From Janthinobacterium sp. 61 (GTDB lineage Bacteria > Pseudomonadota > Gammaproteobacteria > Burkholderiales > Burkholderiaceae_D), in contig NZ_PJMQ01000001.1 of assembly GCF_002846335.1 (NCBI RefSeq), forward strand, positions 2,480,001-2,544,000: a stretch of DNA of 64,000 nt. Direction: 5' to 3'. A model generated the notes under the pieces. That model searched no databases and was not told the origin of the DNA. It saw nothing but the letters and a program-made list of their open reading frames with translations. Positions within the stretch are counted from its first letter, which is position 1. Each line of letters starts with the position of its first letter. Below, one piece after another: positions 17,734-26,759 of this stretch. The translations under genes were made by a program, and so were the position numbers.

Positions 17734-18349
17734 TACGGTGATGGCCGATATTGGCGGTATCGCATGCTGCCGGCCTCGCACCCCTAGAAAGACATCCGGG
17801 CGGCACTGCGCCACGCGGAAAGCCAGGGCTGGCGCGTGGGAAGGCAGCCCCACCATCTGGCACCTGGCCGACGTAGCGCAATCGACCCGGCAACATCAAG
17901 CTTGCTGGGGAAACGGCACAGGCGCCACCGCTGCCCGCCGACGTCGCCATCCCCGCCATGTTTGCCTGACTGATGGAAAACTACGTATTCCTACTGATTT
18001 CACATAGGAAACATGTTCAAAACGTGGTAGGACTTTCGTTTCCTCCCATTTAGACCGTGCAAAACGGCGGCAAATACGGTATAGTGTCGTTGTGCGCTGC
18101 AATATGTTCCCTTGAAGCGATGGCAACACGGCAGTAATCGCACTACAAACTTAGCAGCTTCGCAAGCCTTAGCGCATCCACAGGATGCCGCTTATAAAGC
18201 CCTCCCGCCTTGTGTGTCGCACCTGACACCGTCCCGGCGCAAAGCTTTTGTGCCGAAATTTCTTTCTAGTTGAGTCATTTCGTTTTGGTTGGCGTTGCTA
18301 TTTTGCGTTCTGCTTTTTGCAAGAACGCTGATTTTTACGAAAGAAAAGA
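17734..18349. other. Intergenic region with probable long leader of the RhlE gene
   Basis: 616 bases without a supported gene; short frames here have no recognisable content. A plausible -10 (TATAGT, about 18079) with an upstream TTTAGA would give a leader of roughly 260 bases. Long structured leaders are common for cold-induced DEAD-box helicases; this is inference. Confidence 0.45.
18305..18328 (+). promoter_or_regulatory. Leader hairpin next to the RhlE ribosome site
   Basis: GCGTTCTGC (18305-18313) pairs with GC-A-AGAACGC (18319-18328) around a T5 loop, ending about 10 bases before the purine-rich ribosome site and 21 bases before the start codon. Confidence 0.55.
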
Positions 18350-19756
18350 ATGACATTTGAATCCTTAGGCCTGCATCCGTCCATCATCGCCGCTCTGACC
18401 GAATCGGGCTACACCGCGCCAACCGCGGTACAGTCGCAAGCGATTCCAGCCGCGATCGAAGGCCGTGACCTGCTGGTCTCGTCGCAGACCGGTTCGGGCA
18501 AGACCGCAGCTTTCATGCTGCCGTCGTTGCACAAACTGGCCAGCGCCGAACAAAGCGCCGCCGGCAAGACGCCGAACCAGGAAATGCAAGCATCGCGCGC
18601 CCGCGGCGAGCGTCCACGCTTCAAGGCTGCCCAGCCAAAAATGCTGGTCCTGACGCCAACGCGCGAACTGGCCCTGCAAGTGACCACCAACACCGACAAG
18701 TACAGCACCGGCATCCGCCGCATCAAGGCCGTGTCGATTCTGGGTGGCATGCCTTACCCTAAACAGATGCAATTGCTGGCCAAGAATCCAGAGATTCTGG
18801 TCGCCACCCCAGGCCGTCTGATCGACCACATGGATTCGGGCAAGATCGACTTCTCGCAACTGGAAATCCTGGTGCTGGACGAAGCCGACCGCATGCTGGA
18901 CATGGGTTTCATCGATGACATCGAAAAAATCGTGGAAGCGACGCCAGAAGGCCGTCAAACCATGCTGTTCTCGGCAACGCTGGACGGCGTGGTTGGCAAC
19001 ATGGCCCGCCGCATCACGAAAAACCCGCTGGTCATCCAGATCGCCGGTTCGTCGAACAAGCATGAAAACATCACCCAGCGCGTCCACTTCGTCGACGATC
19101 TGTCGCACAAGAATCGCCTGCTGGACCACCTGCTGCGCGACGAAACGCTGGACCAGGCTGTTGTGTTCACCGCCACCAAGCGTGACGCAGACACCATCGC
19201 TGACCGTCTGAACATCGCCGGCTTCTCCGCTGCCGCCTTGCACGGCGACATGCATCAGGGCGCACGCAACCGCACCCTGGACGGCATGCGTCGCGGCCAG
19301 GTCAAAGTGCTGGTCGCCACCGACGTTGCCGCCCGCGGTATCGACGTACCGACGATCACCCACGTGTTCAACTACGATCTGCCGAAATTCCCGGAAGACT
19401 ACGTCCACCGCATCGGCCGTACCGGCCGCGCTGGCCGCAATGGCCTGGCCATCTCGCTGGTAAACCACGCTGAAGGCATGAACGTCAAGCGTATCGAGCG
19501 CTTCACCAAGCAATTGATCCCGGTCAATGTCATCGAAGGTTTCGAACCTAAGAAAACGGCCTCGGCACCACGCTCGAGCGCTCGTCCAGGTGGCTGGAAA
19601 CCAGGCGACAACCGTGGCGGCGCGAAGCCAGCGCAACGCACGTTCAGCAAGCCAGGCGCACCACGCAAAGATGGCGCACCTAGCACCGGCGGCGGCTACA
19701 AGGGTTCCAACCCGCGCAGCACCGACGGCGCACGCCGCAGCTACGGCGACCGTTAA
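18350..19756 (+). CDS. DEAD-box RNA helicase, RhlE family
   Basis: ATP-dependent RNA helicase of 468 residues, likely in ribosome assembly or cold-adapted RNA turnover. Motif I is SSQTGSGKT (ends at Lys51), with DEAD, SAT and HRIGRTGRAGR all present. Between motifs I and Ia there is an unusually long lysine/arginine-rich insert (about residues 62-98). The C-terminal tail (from about 400) is basic and rich in Gly, Pro and Arg, a typical RNA-binding extension. A strong terminator follows. A second RhlE is at 42654-43907. Confidence 0.93.
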   Translation: MTFESLGLHPSIIAALTESGYTAPTAVQSQAIPAAIEGRDLLVSSQTGSGKTAAFMLPSLHKLASAEQSAAGKTPNQEMQASRARGERPRFKAAQPKMLVLTPTRELALQVTTNTDKYSTGIRRIKAVSILGGMPYPKQMQLLAKNPEILVATPGRLIDHMDSGKIDFSQLEILVLDEADRMLDMGFIDDIEKIVEATPEGRQTMLFSATLDGVVGNMARRITKNPLVIQIAGSSNKHENITQRVHFVDDLSHKNRLLDHLLRDETLDQAVVFTATKRDADTIADRLNIAGFSAAALHGDMHQGARNRTLDGMRRGQVKVLVATDVAARGIDVPTITHVFNYDLPKFPEDYVHRIGRTGRAGRNGLAISLVNHAEGMNVKRIERFTKQLIPVNVIEGFEPKKTASAPRSSARPGGWKPGDNRGGAKPAQRTFSKPGAPRKDGAPSTGGGYKGSNPRSTDGARRSYGDR

Positions 19757-19795
19757 TCACGGCGCCATGCCGCCAGTAGGCGGCACGCAATAAAG

Positions 19796-19830
19796 AACGG
19801 CCACCAGATCACTCTGGTGGCCGTTTTTTT
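19796..19830 (+). terminator. Rho-independent terminator of the RhlE gene
   Basis: A 13-bp perfect stem (AACGGCCACCAGA / TCTGGTGGCCGTT) with a 4-base loop is followed by a run of T. It can also serve the convergent thioesterase gene. Confidence 0.9.
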
Positions 19831-19843
19831 ATGCCCGCCGCCC

Positions 19844-20314
19844 TTATTTCTTCGACACCCTCTGGCGCGACAGCTTGCGCAGCTTGGCTTGCTCAAAGCG
19901 CAGCTGCTGCTCCGGCGTTTCCAGCACCAGCGGCGGCACGGCCACCGGCTTGCGATTGGCGTCCACGGCCACCATCGTGAAATAGCAGCTGTTGGCATGG
20001 CGCACCAGGCGCTGCTGGATGTTTTCCGTCACCACGCGGATGCCCACTTCCATCGAGGTCGTGCCCGTGTAATTGATGGAGGCGAGGAACGTCACCAACT
20101 CGCCCACGTGGATAGGCTGCAAGAACATCACCTGGTCCACGGACAGGGTCACCACATAGCTGCCCGAATAGCGGCTGGCGCAGGCGTAGGCGACGCTGTC
20201 GAGGTATTTCAGGATGGTGCCACCGTGCACGTTACCGGAAAAATTGGCCATATCGGGCGTCATCAAGACCGTCATCGTCAGTTCGTGGGCCGACCAGTTC
20301 ATCGCACTGTCCAA
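19844..20314 (-). CDS. Acyl-CoA thioesterase, hot-dog fold (YciA-like)
   Basis: Hydrolyses acyl-CoA to free acid and CoA. The 156-residue protein has the hot-dog signature FSGNVHGGTILKYLDSVAY, with the expected catalytic acidic residue in the LDS segment, followed by VDQVMFLQPIHVGE. The basic tail (KLRKLSRQRVSKK) is common in this group. The substrate chain length cannot be predicted. It is convergent with the RhlE gene across the shared terminator. Confidence 0.88.
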   Translation of the reverse strand: MDSAMNWSAHELTMTVLMTPDMANFSGNVHGGTILKYLDSVAYACASRYSGSYVVTLSVDQVMFLQPIHVGELVTFLASINYTGTTSMEVGIRVVTENIQQRLVRHANSCYFTMVAVDANRKPVAVPPLVLETPEQQLRFEQAKLRKLSRQRVSKK

Positions 20315-20383
20315 AAGTGTTCTCCAAGGGGGAAATAAAAGTGAGGGGATGTGAAAACCGGCCCCAGGGGCCGGCTGCAGACC

Positions 20384-20752
20384 TTACAGGCCCAGGGTGT
20401 CGATATCGGCCAGCGAGTCGCGGCCCTTGTCGGAAATGTCGTGGCCCTCGCCTTCCGCGCGCGCCACGATGTGGGCTTTCTTGCCCAGGAAATAAGCCAC
20501 GTCCGAGTCCAGCTTGGTCAGCGGATCGACGGCGACAGCGCGCAAACCCATGATGCAGCGGCGCAGGAACAGCAGCTGTTGTGCTTTCTCGGTGATGGAC
20601 AAACGGCCATCGCGTGCATAGCTGAGCAGCTTCAGGCCGGACAGGCGCTTGGCATTGCGGGCAACGCAAGCACTGGGGCGCTCGGTTTTGATGCCGCGTG
20701 CAACTTGCTCCAGCGCGTCATATTCATCGGTTGTTAATTTCTCGTTCTTCAT
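20384..20752 (-). CDS. Hypothetical protein, winged-helix-like
   Basis: I chose the ATG at 20752 (MKNEKLTTDEYDAL), giving about 121 residues; the frame is open further upstream without conserved content. The pattern RLSGLKLLSYARDGRLSITEKAQQ near residues 45-70 resembles the recognition helix and wing of a winged-helix domain (L-x-x-L-x-x-Y-x-x-D-G-R-x-x-[IL]-T-x-K-[GA]). A DNA-binding role is only inferred. It is not otherwise recognised. Confidence 0.6.
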   Translation of the reverse strand: MKNEKLTTDEYDALEQVARGIKTERPSACVARNAKRLSGLKLLSYARDGRLSITEKAQQLLFLRRCIMGLRAVAVDPLTKLDSDVAYFLGKKAHIVARAEGEGHDISDKGRDSLADIDTLGL

Positions 20753-20881
20753 TACTTTTCCATAAAAGGCCAGGTGTTCGGCCCCCATGGTACGCGCCCC
20801 GCTGCGCATCGGCAACAGGCAACGTGATTCAGCCGCCGCCCGCCTCACGGACGGCGTGCTGAAAATGCGCGTGGCGCGCGC

Positions 20882-21019
20882 TTATTTGTAGGTGCGCAGC
20901 AGCAGCCATGCCAGGCCGCAACCAGCCACAGCGCCCGCCAGGGCCAGCGCTGCGAGGTTTTTGCTGGTGATCACAGGGCGCCGGCCCAGGTAGATTTTGT
21001 TATGCAAGGAATTGCCCAT
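20882..21019 (-). CDS. Small single-span membrane protein (45 aa)
   Basis: Translating leftward from the ATG at 21019 gives 45 residues: a polar, basic N terminus (MGNSLHNKIYLGRRP), then a hydrophobic alanine/leucine-rich span from about residue 22 to 41 containing one Cys, ending RTYK. A good AGGAG ribosome site lies 7 bases upstream. The polar start and single span are clear; the function is unknown. Confidence 0.6.
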   Translation of the reverse strand: MGNSLHNKIYLGRRPVITSKNLAALALAGAVAGCGLAWLLLRTYK

Positions 21020-21259
21020 GATGGTCTCCTGTACAAGAATTTTTATGATGTCTCATTATAAGAACAGAATCGTGACGGCCGCATGACACACAGCAGTTAG
21101 CGCTCTATTTGTATCCGCAAGGCAACGTTTATTGGCATTTTTGTTGTTTAAATGGCGTGGCAATCCCGCCGCCCGCGCAATCCATTTCCGACTAGAAATA
21201 AACAGCGCCCCGCAGTGGCATGCCAGCCTGGGTGCGCCCGGGTGCGCGACGACTTGCTC

Positions 21260-21430
21260 TTAACCCATCTTGACGGGCGGCGGCGGCGGCGTCGGTTCCT
21301 CGACGGGTACGGGATCCATATGCGGCGGCTGTTCGGGCGGCGGCGTCAGGGGATCGCCTTCTGGCGGCGGGATATCCGGTTCAGGCGTGCTGTGCGCACG
21401 CAGCGGGGCAGGACGGAATTGTGATGGCAT
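21260..21430 (-). CDS. Small proline-rich protein (56 aa)
   Basis: A 56-residue frame from the ATG at 21430 with a near-perfect ribosome site (AAGGAGGT) 5 bases upstream. The product is about one third proline, acidic in the middle (EPDIPPPEGDPLTPPPEQPP), with a run of six prolines near the C terminus. It should be disordered. No family recognised. The strong ribosome site and codon pattern argue that it is real. Confidence 0.6.
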   Translation of the reverse strand: MPSQFRPAPLRAHSTPEPDIPPPEGDPLTPPPEQPPHMDPVPVEEPTPPPPPVKMG

Positions 21431-21761
21431 GGTGACCTCCTTTGCCCCACTGTAGCCGATGACGGAAAAGACTGGCGCCCGCGAGCCGCACTACTCAAGC
21501 GTGAAAAAAACTCCCGCTGCAGGACACGCAATGAGCCTTGATTGGCCAATTGAGCTGTAATAAGCCTGCGCGTGTGAAGGCTGCGTAAAACGTCGATTTT
21601 TTTTACACAAACGCGAAAAACGGCAAGCCTGTTTTTATAAGCTGTTGAATTTAAATACAAATATTACATGGTACGAATTCTGCTCCAAGGGCGTATGAGG
21701 TTATCTGAGGCAGCCGCCACAGTGACCTGGTCCGATCAACCCTCACGCTGAAGGAAATGCC
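21431..21761. other. AT-rich region upstream of the first PEP-CTERM gene
   Basis: 331 bases with no supported gene. The right half is notably AT-rich and contains the sigma-54-like promoter listed separately at 21669. Confidence 0.5.
21669..21684 (+). promoter_or_regulatory. Sigma-54-like promoter (-24/-12) of the PEP-CTERM gene
   Basis: TGGTACGAATTCTGCT matches the consensus TGGCACGnnnnTTGCW at all but two fixed positions, with GG and GC exactly 10 bases apart. The start codon is about 78 bases downstream. PEP-CTERM genes are known to be controlled by the PrsK/PrsR-sigma-54 pathway. Confidence 0.65.
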
Positions 21762-22595
21762 ATGAAACCACTGTCCTCATTCCTGCGTTTCGCTCTCTCC
21801 GCGGCCGCCATCAGCGCCGCGCTGATCAGCGCTCCCGCACTCGCCGGTCCTTTGTTTACCGTCAACGAAGGCTCCGTCCCCGGTACCGCAGCCAATCAGG
21901 TTGTGGCCGACCGCATCAGCTTTGAATATCACGCGCGCGTCGAACAAACCATCGTTGGCGGTTTGGGTGGTGGCAACGACCCCTTCACTCAAACAGGCTT
22001 TCTGACCAAGGCCGCTTTCGGCAGCCCCACTGGCGGCAGCGTACCATCGCAATTGAATGCCCTCAATGGCTATGGCATATATGGCTTGTTTACCATTACC
22101 GGCCAGTCGGATACGCTGGCTGGCGGGATCCACGCCAACTTTCAAACCCTGACCATGACGCTATACATCGACCCCAACCAGGACACGTCATTGTCAGTCA
22201 GTAACGTAGCAGGCTCGCCAGTGAATGTGGGCGGCGCCTCCGGGGATGACTATGCGATCGTGACTTACACGCTCGATCTGGGCGAAGCCCACATTTTCGC
22301 CGGCCTGGCCCAAGGCGACTTCAAGGCCTTGCTGAACGCCACGCTGACGCCGCAAGGACAGTTGTTTTTCGTCAATCCCAACCCGTTTTTCCCGCTGGAG
22401 TCCCTCAGCGGGAATACGAACAGCTTCATCGGTGGCAGCCTGACCAACAGTTTCATCGCGATGGCCGACGGCGGCGGCCTGGAATTATTTCAGGCAGCCG
22501 TACCTGAGCCAGGCACCATTGCCCTGCTCGGCATCGGCCTGTTTGGCCTGGGCATGACTGCGCGCCGCCAGCAAGGCGGGCAGCGCCAGGCTTGA
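21762..22595 (+). CDS. PEP-CTERM sorting domain protein
   Basis: Exported, exosortase-processed surface protein of 277 residues. Signal peptide at residues 1-28 (cleavage after APALA). The C terminus has the full sorting tripartite signal: VPEPGTIALL, a hydrophobic span, then the basic tail ARRQQGGQRQA. The middle is a beta-rich, low-complexity secreted domain rich in Gly, Asn and Thr that I do not recognise. The window has no exosortase (EpsH/XrtA). A sigma-54-like promoter lies upstream. Confidence 0.9.
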   Translation: MKPLSSFLRFALSAAAISAALISAPALAGPLFTVNEGSVPGTAANQVVADRISFEYHARVEQTIVGGLGGGNDPFTQTGFLTKAAFGSPTGGSVPSQLNALNGYGIYGLFTITGQSDTLAGGIHANFQTLTMTLYIDPNQDTSLSVSNVAGSPVNVGGASGDDYAIVTYTLDLGEAHIFAGLAQGDFKALLNATLTPQGQLFFVNPNPFFPLESLSGNTNSFIGGSLTNSFIAMADGGGLELFQAAVPEPGTIALLGIGLFGLGMTARRQQGGQRQA

Positions 22596-22672
22596 CATGC
22601 GATCGTCCTCTTGAAAGGCCGCCGATGTCCTCAGCGGCTTTTTCGCTGCAGCCACCGGCAAACGCCTGGCGC

Positions 22673-23782
22673 TCACGCAGGCGTCCCCGCGTCGACCGGC
22701 GCCACCAGCAAGTCTTGCAGCGGCCGGCGCAAGGAACGCGCCTGGGCCGCCGGACCGGCGCCGATGCGGCCAAGGAACACGGCCCGCTCGACCACCACCG
22801 CACCCAGCACGGCCTGGCATTGCAGCGCCAGTTCCTGCGCCAGCTCCAGCATGCCGTCGGTGCGCGAAAAGGCCCGCCGTTCGCGCACATAACGGGAGAA
22901 GATCAGCGGTGTCAGTTCCGGCTGCAATTGCAGGCCCAGCTGCGTGGCCGCCAGCCAGAAGCGCTGCATGGCGCGGCCCGCCGCCACGTAATCGTCGATA
23001 TGGCGCGGCGGCGCCTCGGCCAGCAGCGCGAAATGCGCAGCGCAGTACAGACCAGGCAACAAATCCATCTGCAGCCGGGGCGCGACGGTGCCCGCCAGCC
23101 AGGTATTGAAAAAATCCACGCGGCGCCAGCTGTGCATGACCCAGCGCATCAGCTTTGCCGTCATCGGGTCGACGCCCAGCGCCTGCTCCGGGATGCGGTC
23201 GTTGCTGAAGCGCGCGCCCCATTCGATCACGTCGCGGTGTACCTTATGCGCTTCGGGCATGGTCAGGCGCAGCTTCGCATTGTCGAACATCAGGCGCGCA
23301 CAGGCCAGACGCACGCGCCAGCCTTCGAACCACTGCACAGTGTAGCCAAGCGGCAAGCTGGCAAGCAGCGCGGCCTTTTCGCTGGCGCGCAGGGGGCGTG
23401 TGCTGAGCCGTCGCCGCTGCACGCTGCGCTGCGGCAGGAAGGCTGCCAGCGGGTCGGGCAACATGCCGGGGCTGTCGACAAAGCGCACGTCAAACGTAGG
23501 CAGGGTGTCGGGCAAGCCGCCGCGTCGGCGCGCTTCCATGCGCATGCCATGGCTGCTGGCCGCCAGTGCCATGCTTTCGAGCAAGGCGCCCAGCGATAGC
23601 TGGCTGGGATGGCCGTCGAGGTCGTAGACACAATGGCTGCGCGTATCGAAGCCATGCACGACGACATGGCGCTGCGCCACGACTTCAAAGCGCCACGGCT
23701 GCGTGTTGTCGCCGCTGGGTGCCCAGCGCGCCTGGTCGAGGAGGTTTTCCAGCACGGGATCGATCAGCAATGCTTGTGCCAT
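22673..23782 (-). CDS. Nitroreductase-like flavoprotein paired with ThiF
   Basis: A 369-residue protein with the nitroreductase-fold opening ARWAPSGDNTQPWRFEVV near residue 20, where Ser/Asn/Arg contact FMN phosphate, and an ERRAFSRTDGML segment near 315. It is longer than simple nitroreductases (about 200). Its ATG immediately follows the TAA of the ThiF-like gene with no gap, so the two are translationally coupled and probably act together. The substrate is unknown; some relatives are annotated as MoeY-like without biochemical support. Confidence 0.75.
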   Translation of the reverse strand: MAQALLIDPVLENLLDQARWAPSGDNTQPWRFEVVAQRHVVVHGFDTRSHCVYDLDGHPSQLSLGALLESMALAASSHGMRMEARRRGGLPDTLPTFDVRFVDSPGMLPDPLAAFLPQRSVQRRRLSTRPLRASEKAALLASLPLGYTVQWFEGWRVRLACARLMFDNAKLRLTMPEAHKVHRDVIEWGARFSNDRIPEQALGVDPMTAKLMRWVMHSWRRVDFFNTWLAGTVAPRLQMDLLPGLYCAAHFALLAEAPPRHIDDYVAAGRAMQRFWLAATQLGLQLQPELTPLIFSRYVRERRAFSRTDGMLELAQELALQCQAVLGAVVVERAVFLGRIGAGPAAQARSLRRPLQDLLVAPVDAGTPA

Positions 23783-24652
23783 TTATGCCCCCTGCGCCGC
23801 GCGGCGGCGCTTGATGATGGCCATCGTCAGCCGTTGCAGCGGATGACGGTAGCCGCCGGGACGCCAGGTACGCACGAGCTTGTTGCGGTAGGCGTCGAAA
23901 TGCATGCCATGCGGCGCCGCCATTACCTTGCCGCGTTTCAGTAAAATTTTCAGCGCCTCGGTGGCGGCCGCGCCCGCGCACAACTGGCAGCCCATGATGG
24001 TCGACGGTCCGCGCCGCTCCTTCAGGTTAATGGCCGACGGGTCGATCAGGTAAGGGCCGTGCAAGCCGGCCGGCGCCAGCCCGACGAGAAAGCGCAGGGC
24101 TTTTTCTTCCTCGGGCAAGTCGCCCCAGCCAAAATACTCTTCGAACGTCATGCCGCGCGGCATGAAGCTGAGCACGGCCGTGCCCATGCCCAGCGGCGCG
24201 GCCGTGATGGCAGGGATGCCCAGGCGCGCGCAACTGGCGAAGGTGGCCTGGCGCGCGGGAAAGGCAAAGAAATCCAGGCCATCCACATACAGATCGACAC
24301 CGGCAAAAAACTCGGCCAGATTGCTGTCGTGTATGCCGTCAGGAAATTGCTTGATCTCCAGTTCGGGATTGATGTCCATCGCCATCTGCGCCAGCACCGC
24401 CACCTTGGGCTGGCCCAGGGTGGACATCATGGCGCCGGCCTGGCGATTGAAGTTGGCGATATCGAAGGTGTCGAAATCGGCGATGTGAAAAGCGCCGATG
24501 CCCAGCCGCGCCAGGGTCAGCAAGTGCACCCCGCCCACGCCGCCCATGCCGGCAATGGCCACGCGCCTGCCACGCAAACTGTCCTGCTCAGCCTGCGTGA
24601 CCCAGCCCAGGTTGCGGGCAAATGCCGCGTGATAGGAAAAACCGTCTGTCAT
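23783..24652 (-). CDS. ThiF/MoeB/E1-like adenylyltransferase
   Basis: E1-type enzymes adenylate the C terminus of a small protein or a peptide carboxylate. This 289-residue protein has the nucleotide-binding GMGGVGGVHLLTLARLG near residue 35, the FDIANFNRQ motif (conserved N and R) and acidic DLYVDGLD. A single GCQLC pair near the C terminus takes the place of the usual two-CxxC zinc site. No ubiquitin-like partner or rhodanese domain is adjacent; a nitroreductase-like gene directly follows. The biological substrate is unknown. Confidence 0.82.
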   Translation of the reverse strand: MTDGFSYHAAFARNLGWVTQAEQDSLRGRRVAIAGMGGVGGVHLLTLARLGIGAFHIADFDTFDIANFNRQAGAMMSTLGQPKVAVLAQMAMDINPELEIKQFPDGIHDSNLAEFFAGVDLYVDGLDFFAFPARQATFASCARLGIPAITAAPLGMGTAVLSFMPRGMTFEEYFGWGDLPEEEKALRFLVGLAPAGLHGPYLIDPSAINLKERRGPSTIMGCQLCAGAAATEALKILLKRGKVMAAPHGMHFDAYRNKLVRTWRPGGYRHPLQRLTMAIIKRRRAAQGA

Positions 24653-24731
24653 GCTTACCTCTTCTGTGCGTCAGCGAAGGACCAAGAATGGTTTGACAGA
24701 CGGTCGGGCGACAAGTTCCCGCTATGACGGT

Positions 24732-26324
24732 TTAGCGCGCCAGACGGCGCTGCACTGCCGGTGCAGCGGCTACGCGCGAGGGCGCCGCCGCATGCCGCGC
24801 CACTGCACCCACCTTGAACACGCTGACGATCTGCGCCAGCCCGGCCGCCTGCTCGTTCATGGCCTGCGCCGCCGCCGAAGCCTGCTCGACCAGGGCCGAA
24901 TTTTGCTGCGTCATGTTATCCATCTCGACGATGGCCTGGTTGATCTGCTCGATACCGGCGCTTTGCTCGGCGCTGGCCGAGGAAATCTCGGCCACGATAT
25001 CGGTCACATGCTGCACGCTGGAGACGACCTTTTCCATTGTCTCGCCCGCCAGCGCCACCAGTTTTTCACCGGCGCCCACTTGCTCGGCCGAACTGTCGAT
25101 CAATTGCTTGATTTCCTTGGCGGCCGCAGCCGAACGCTGCGCCAGATTGCGCACTTCACTGGCGACGACGGCAAAGCCACGGCCCTGCTCGCCCGCGCGC
25201 GCCGCTTCCACGGCGGCGTTCAAGGCCAGGATATTCGTCTGGAAGGCGATACCGTCGATGACAGCGATGATGTCGCCGATCTTTTTCGACGAAGCATTGA
25301 TGGCGCCCATGGTGTCGACCACCTGGCTCACCACGCCGCCCGCCTGTGTCGCCACTTGCGAGGCGGAAATGGCCAGCTGGTTGGCCTGGCGCGCATTATC
25401 CGCATTCTGGCGCACGGTCGAGGTCATCTCTTCCATGGTCGAGGCCGTCTCTTCCAATGATCCCGCCTGCTGTTCCGTGCGCGCCGACAGGTCGTGGTTG
25501 CCCGAGGCGATCTCGCCCGACGCCGTGGAAATGGCATCGGCATCGTTGCGCACCTGGCTCACCAGATGCGCCAGGTTGTCACGCATGGCCTTGATGGCCA
25601 TCAACAGACTGGACGTATCGCCGGGACGCGTATCGATCTGCGTGGTGAGGTCGCCCTGGGCGATTTGCGCCACGATGGCGGCTGCATAGTCGGGTTCGCC
25701 ACCGAGTTGGCCCAGAATACGGCGCAGCATCAAGGCCGCCAGGGAGCCCACTACCAGCATCAGCGCACCGCCGATGGCCAGCAGCACGCCGGCCTGGGCC
25801 CAGAACTTGTGGTTGATGTCATCGATGTAAGTGCCCGTGCCGATCAGCCAGTCCCACGGCGCAAATTTCACCACGGCATACATCTTCGCCACGGGGTCAG
25901 TCACGCCGGGACGCGTGCCGTCCGCCTGCACCAGGCCGATGCGGCTGTTGGCCAGCGCGGCCCGGTAGCGGTCGCCCGACTGCCGCATATTCTTTTGCGG
26001 CGTGCCGATGCGTGAGGGATTCGGATGCACATACAGCAAGTCGGTGCTGAAATCGCGCACAAAGTAATACATCTCATCCTTGACGAAGCTGCCGATGGCC
26101 AGCTTGGCCTGTTGCTGGGCCTGCTCACGCGTCAGCTTTCCCGACTGTTCCAGCGCATACGCCTTTTCCACCGACGCGTTGGCCAATTCCACCAGCACAG
26201 TCAATTGCTCGACCCTTTCGGCCATCATGGTCTGGCGCAAGGAATACAGGGAAAACGAGGCGATGAGGACGATGCCCAGCAAGGTGCTGAAACACAATAA
26301 AAGAATACGCGAACGGAGAGTCAT
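24732..26324 (-). CDS. Methyl-accepting chemotaxis protein with single Cache domain
   Basis: A 530-residue inner-membrane chemoreceptor. The N-terminal transmembrane segment (about 8-28) is followed by a periplasmic single Cache-type sensor ([45 protein letters not shown]), a second transmembrane span near 190-210, a HAMP-like linker, and the cytoplasmic signalling domain with the conserved hairpin tip [21 protein letters not shown]. The ligand cannot be predicted. It lies alone, without che genes nearby. Confidence 0.93.
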   Translation of the reverse strand: MTLRSRILLLCFSTLLGIVLIASFSLYSLRQTMMAERVEQLTVLVELANASVEKAYALEQSGKLTREQAQQQAKLAIGSFVKDEMYYFVRDFSTDLLYVHPNPSRIGTPQKNMRQSGDRYRAALANSRIGLVQADGTRPGVTDPVAKMYAVVKFAPWDWLIGTGTYIDDINHKFWAQAGVLLAIGGALMLVVGSLAALMLRRILGQLGGEPDYAAAIVAQIAQGDLTTQIDTRPGDTSSLLMAIKAMRDNLAHLVSQVRNDADAISTASGEIASGNHDLSARTEQQAGSLEETASTMEEMTSTVRQNADNARQANQLAISASQVATQAGGVVSQVVDTMGAINASSKKIGDIIAVIDGIAFQTNILALNAAVEAARAGEQGRGFAVVASEVRNLAQRSAAAAKEIKQLIDSSAEQVGAGEKLVALAGETMEKVVSSVQHVTDIVAEISSASAEQSAGIEQINQAIVEMDNMTQQNSALVEQASAAAQAMNEQAAGLAQIVSVFKVGAVARHAAAPSRVAAAPAVQRRLAR

Positions 26325-26393
26325 GGGAGCCTGGGTGGAAAATAAAGCATGGAATTATAAACAATTTCCATATGGAAATCTTTTCAGAAAAGC

Positions 26394-26442
26394 AAAGCGG
26401 GCGGCGCTACCAGGCTGATGCCCGGCAGGCACCGCCCGCTTT
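26394..26442 (-). terminator. Inverted repeat after the 65-aa gene
   Basis: AAAGCGGGCGG (26394-26404) and CCGCCCGCTTT (26432-26442) form an 11-bp stem 27 bases after the stop codon; the minus strand continues with a T-containing stretch. Confidence 0.65.
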
Positions 26443-26468
26443 GTTATTACTCGCTTGTTTTTAGAGGA

Positions 26469-26666
26469 TCACGCCAGCGCTTCCTTGGCCGCCTCTTCCG
26501 GCGTCAAGCCGTCGTAGAACTGATCGGTAAACCACTCGACCTGCTCTTCGATGTGGTCTTGCGCCTGCGCCACGGTGGCGCCGCCAGCCACGAGGAAGCC
26601 TTCGACCTCGATACACCAGTTGATCAATTCCAGGGTTTCCGGATCGAGCTCTTCTTTCTTAGCCAT
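26469..26666 (-). CDS. Hypothetical small acidic protein (65 aa)
   Basis: A 65-residue acidic protein starting MAKKEELDPETLELINWCIEVEGFL, with an evenly helical pattern and a C terminus YDGLTPEEAAKEALA. A good ribosome site (AAGGAA) precedes the ATG. No motif or family recognised. It has its own terminator and is therefore likely a separate unit. Confidence 0.65.
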   Translation of the reverse strand: MAKKEELDPETLELINWCIEVEGFLVAGGATVAQAQDHIEEQVEWFTDQFYDGLTPEEAAKEALA

Positions 26667-26759
26667 CGTATTTCCTTGCTTGTTAAATTGCGATCAAATT
26701 CATCAGCAGCAGTTTAACAGCTTCGCCACCCCGCCGCTCCTGCAATGGAACAATAAAAA

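Noticed and set aside
17738..18007. Short frame after fabI (89 residues)
   Set aside because: No ribosome site, Arg/Pro/Cys-rich random composition and no recognisable content; it lies in a likely leader and promoter region.
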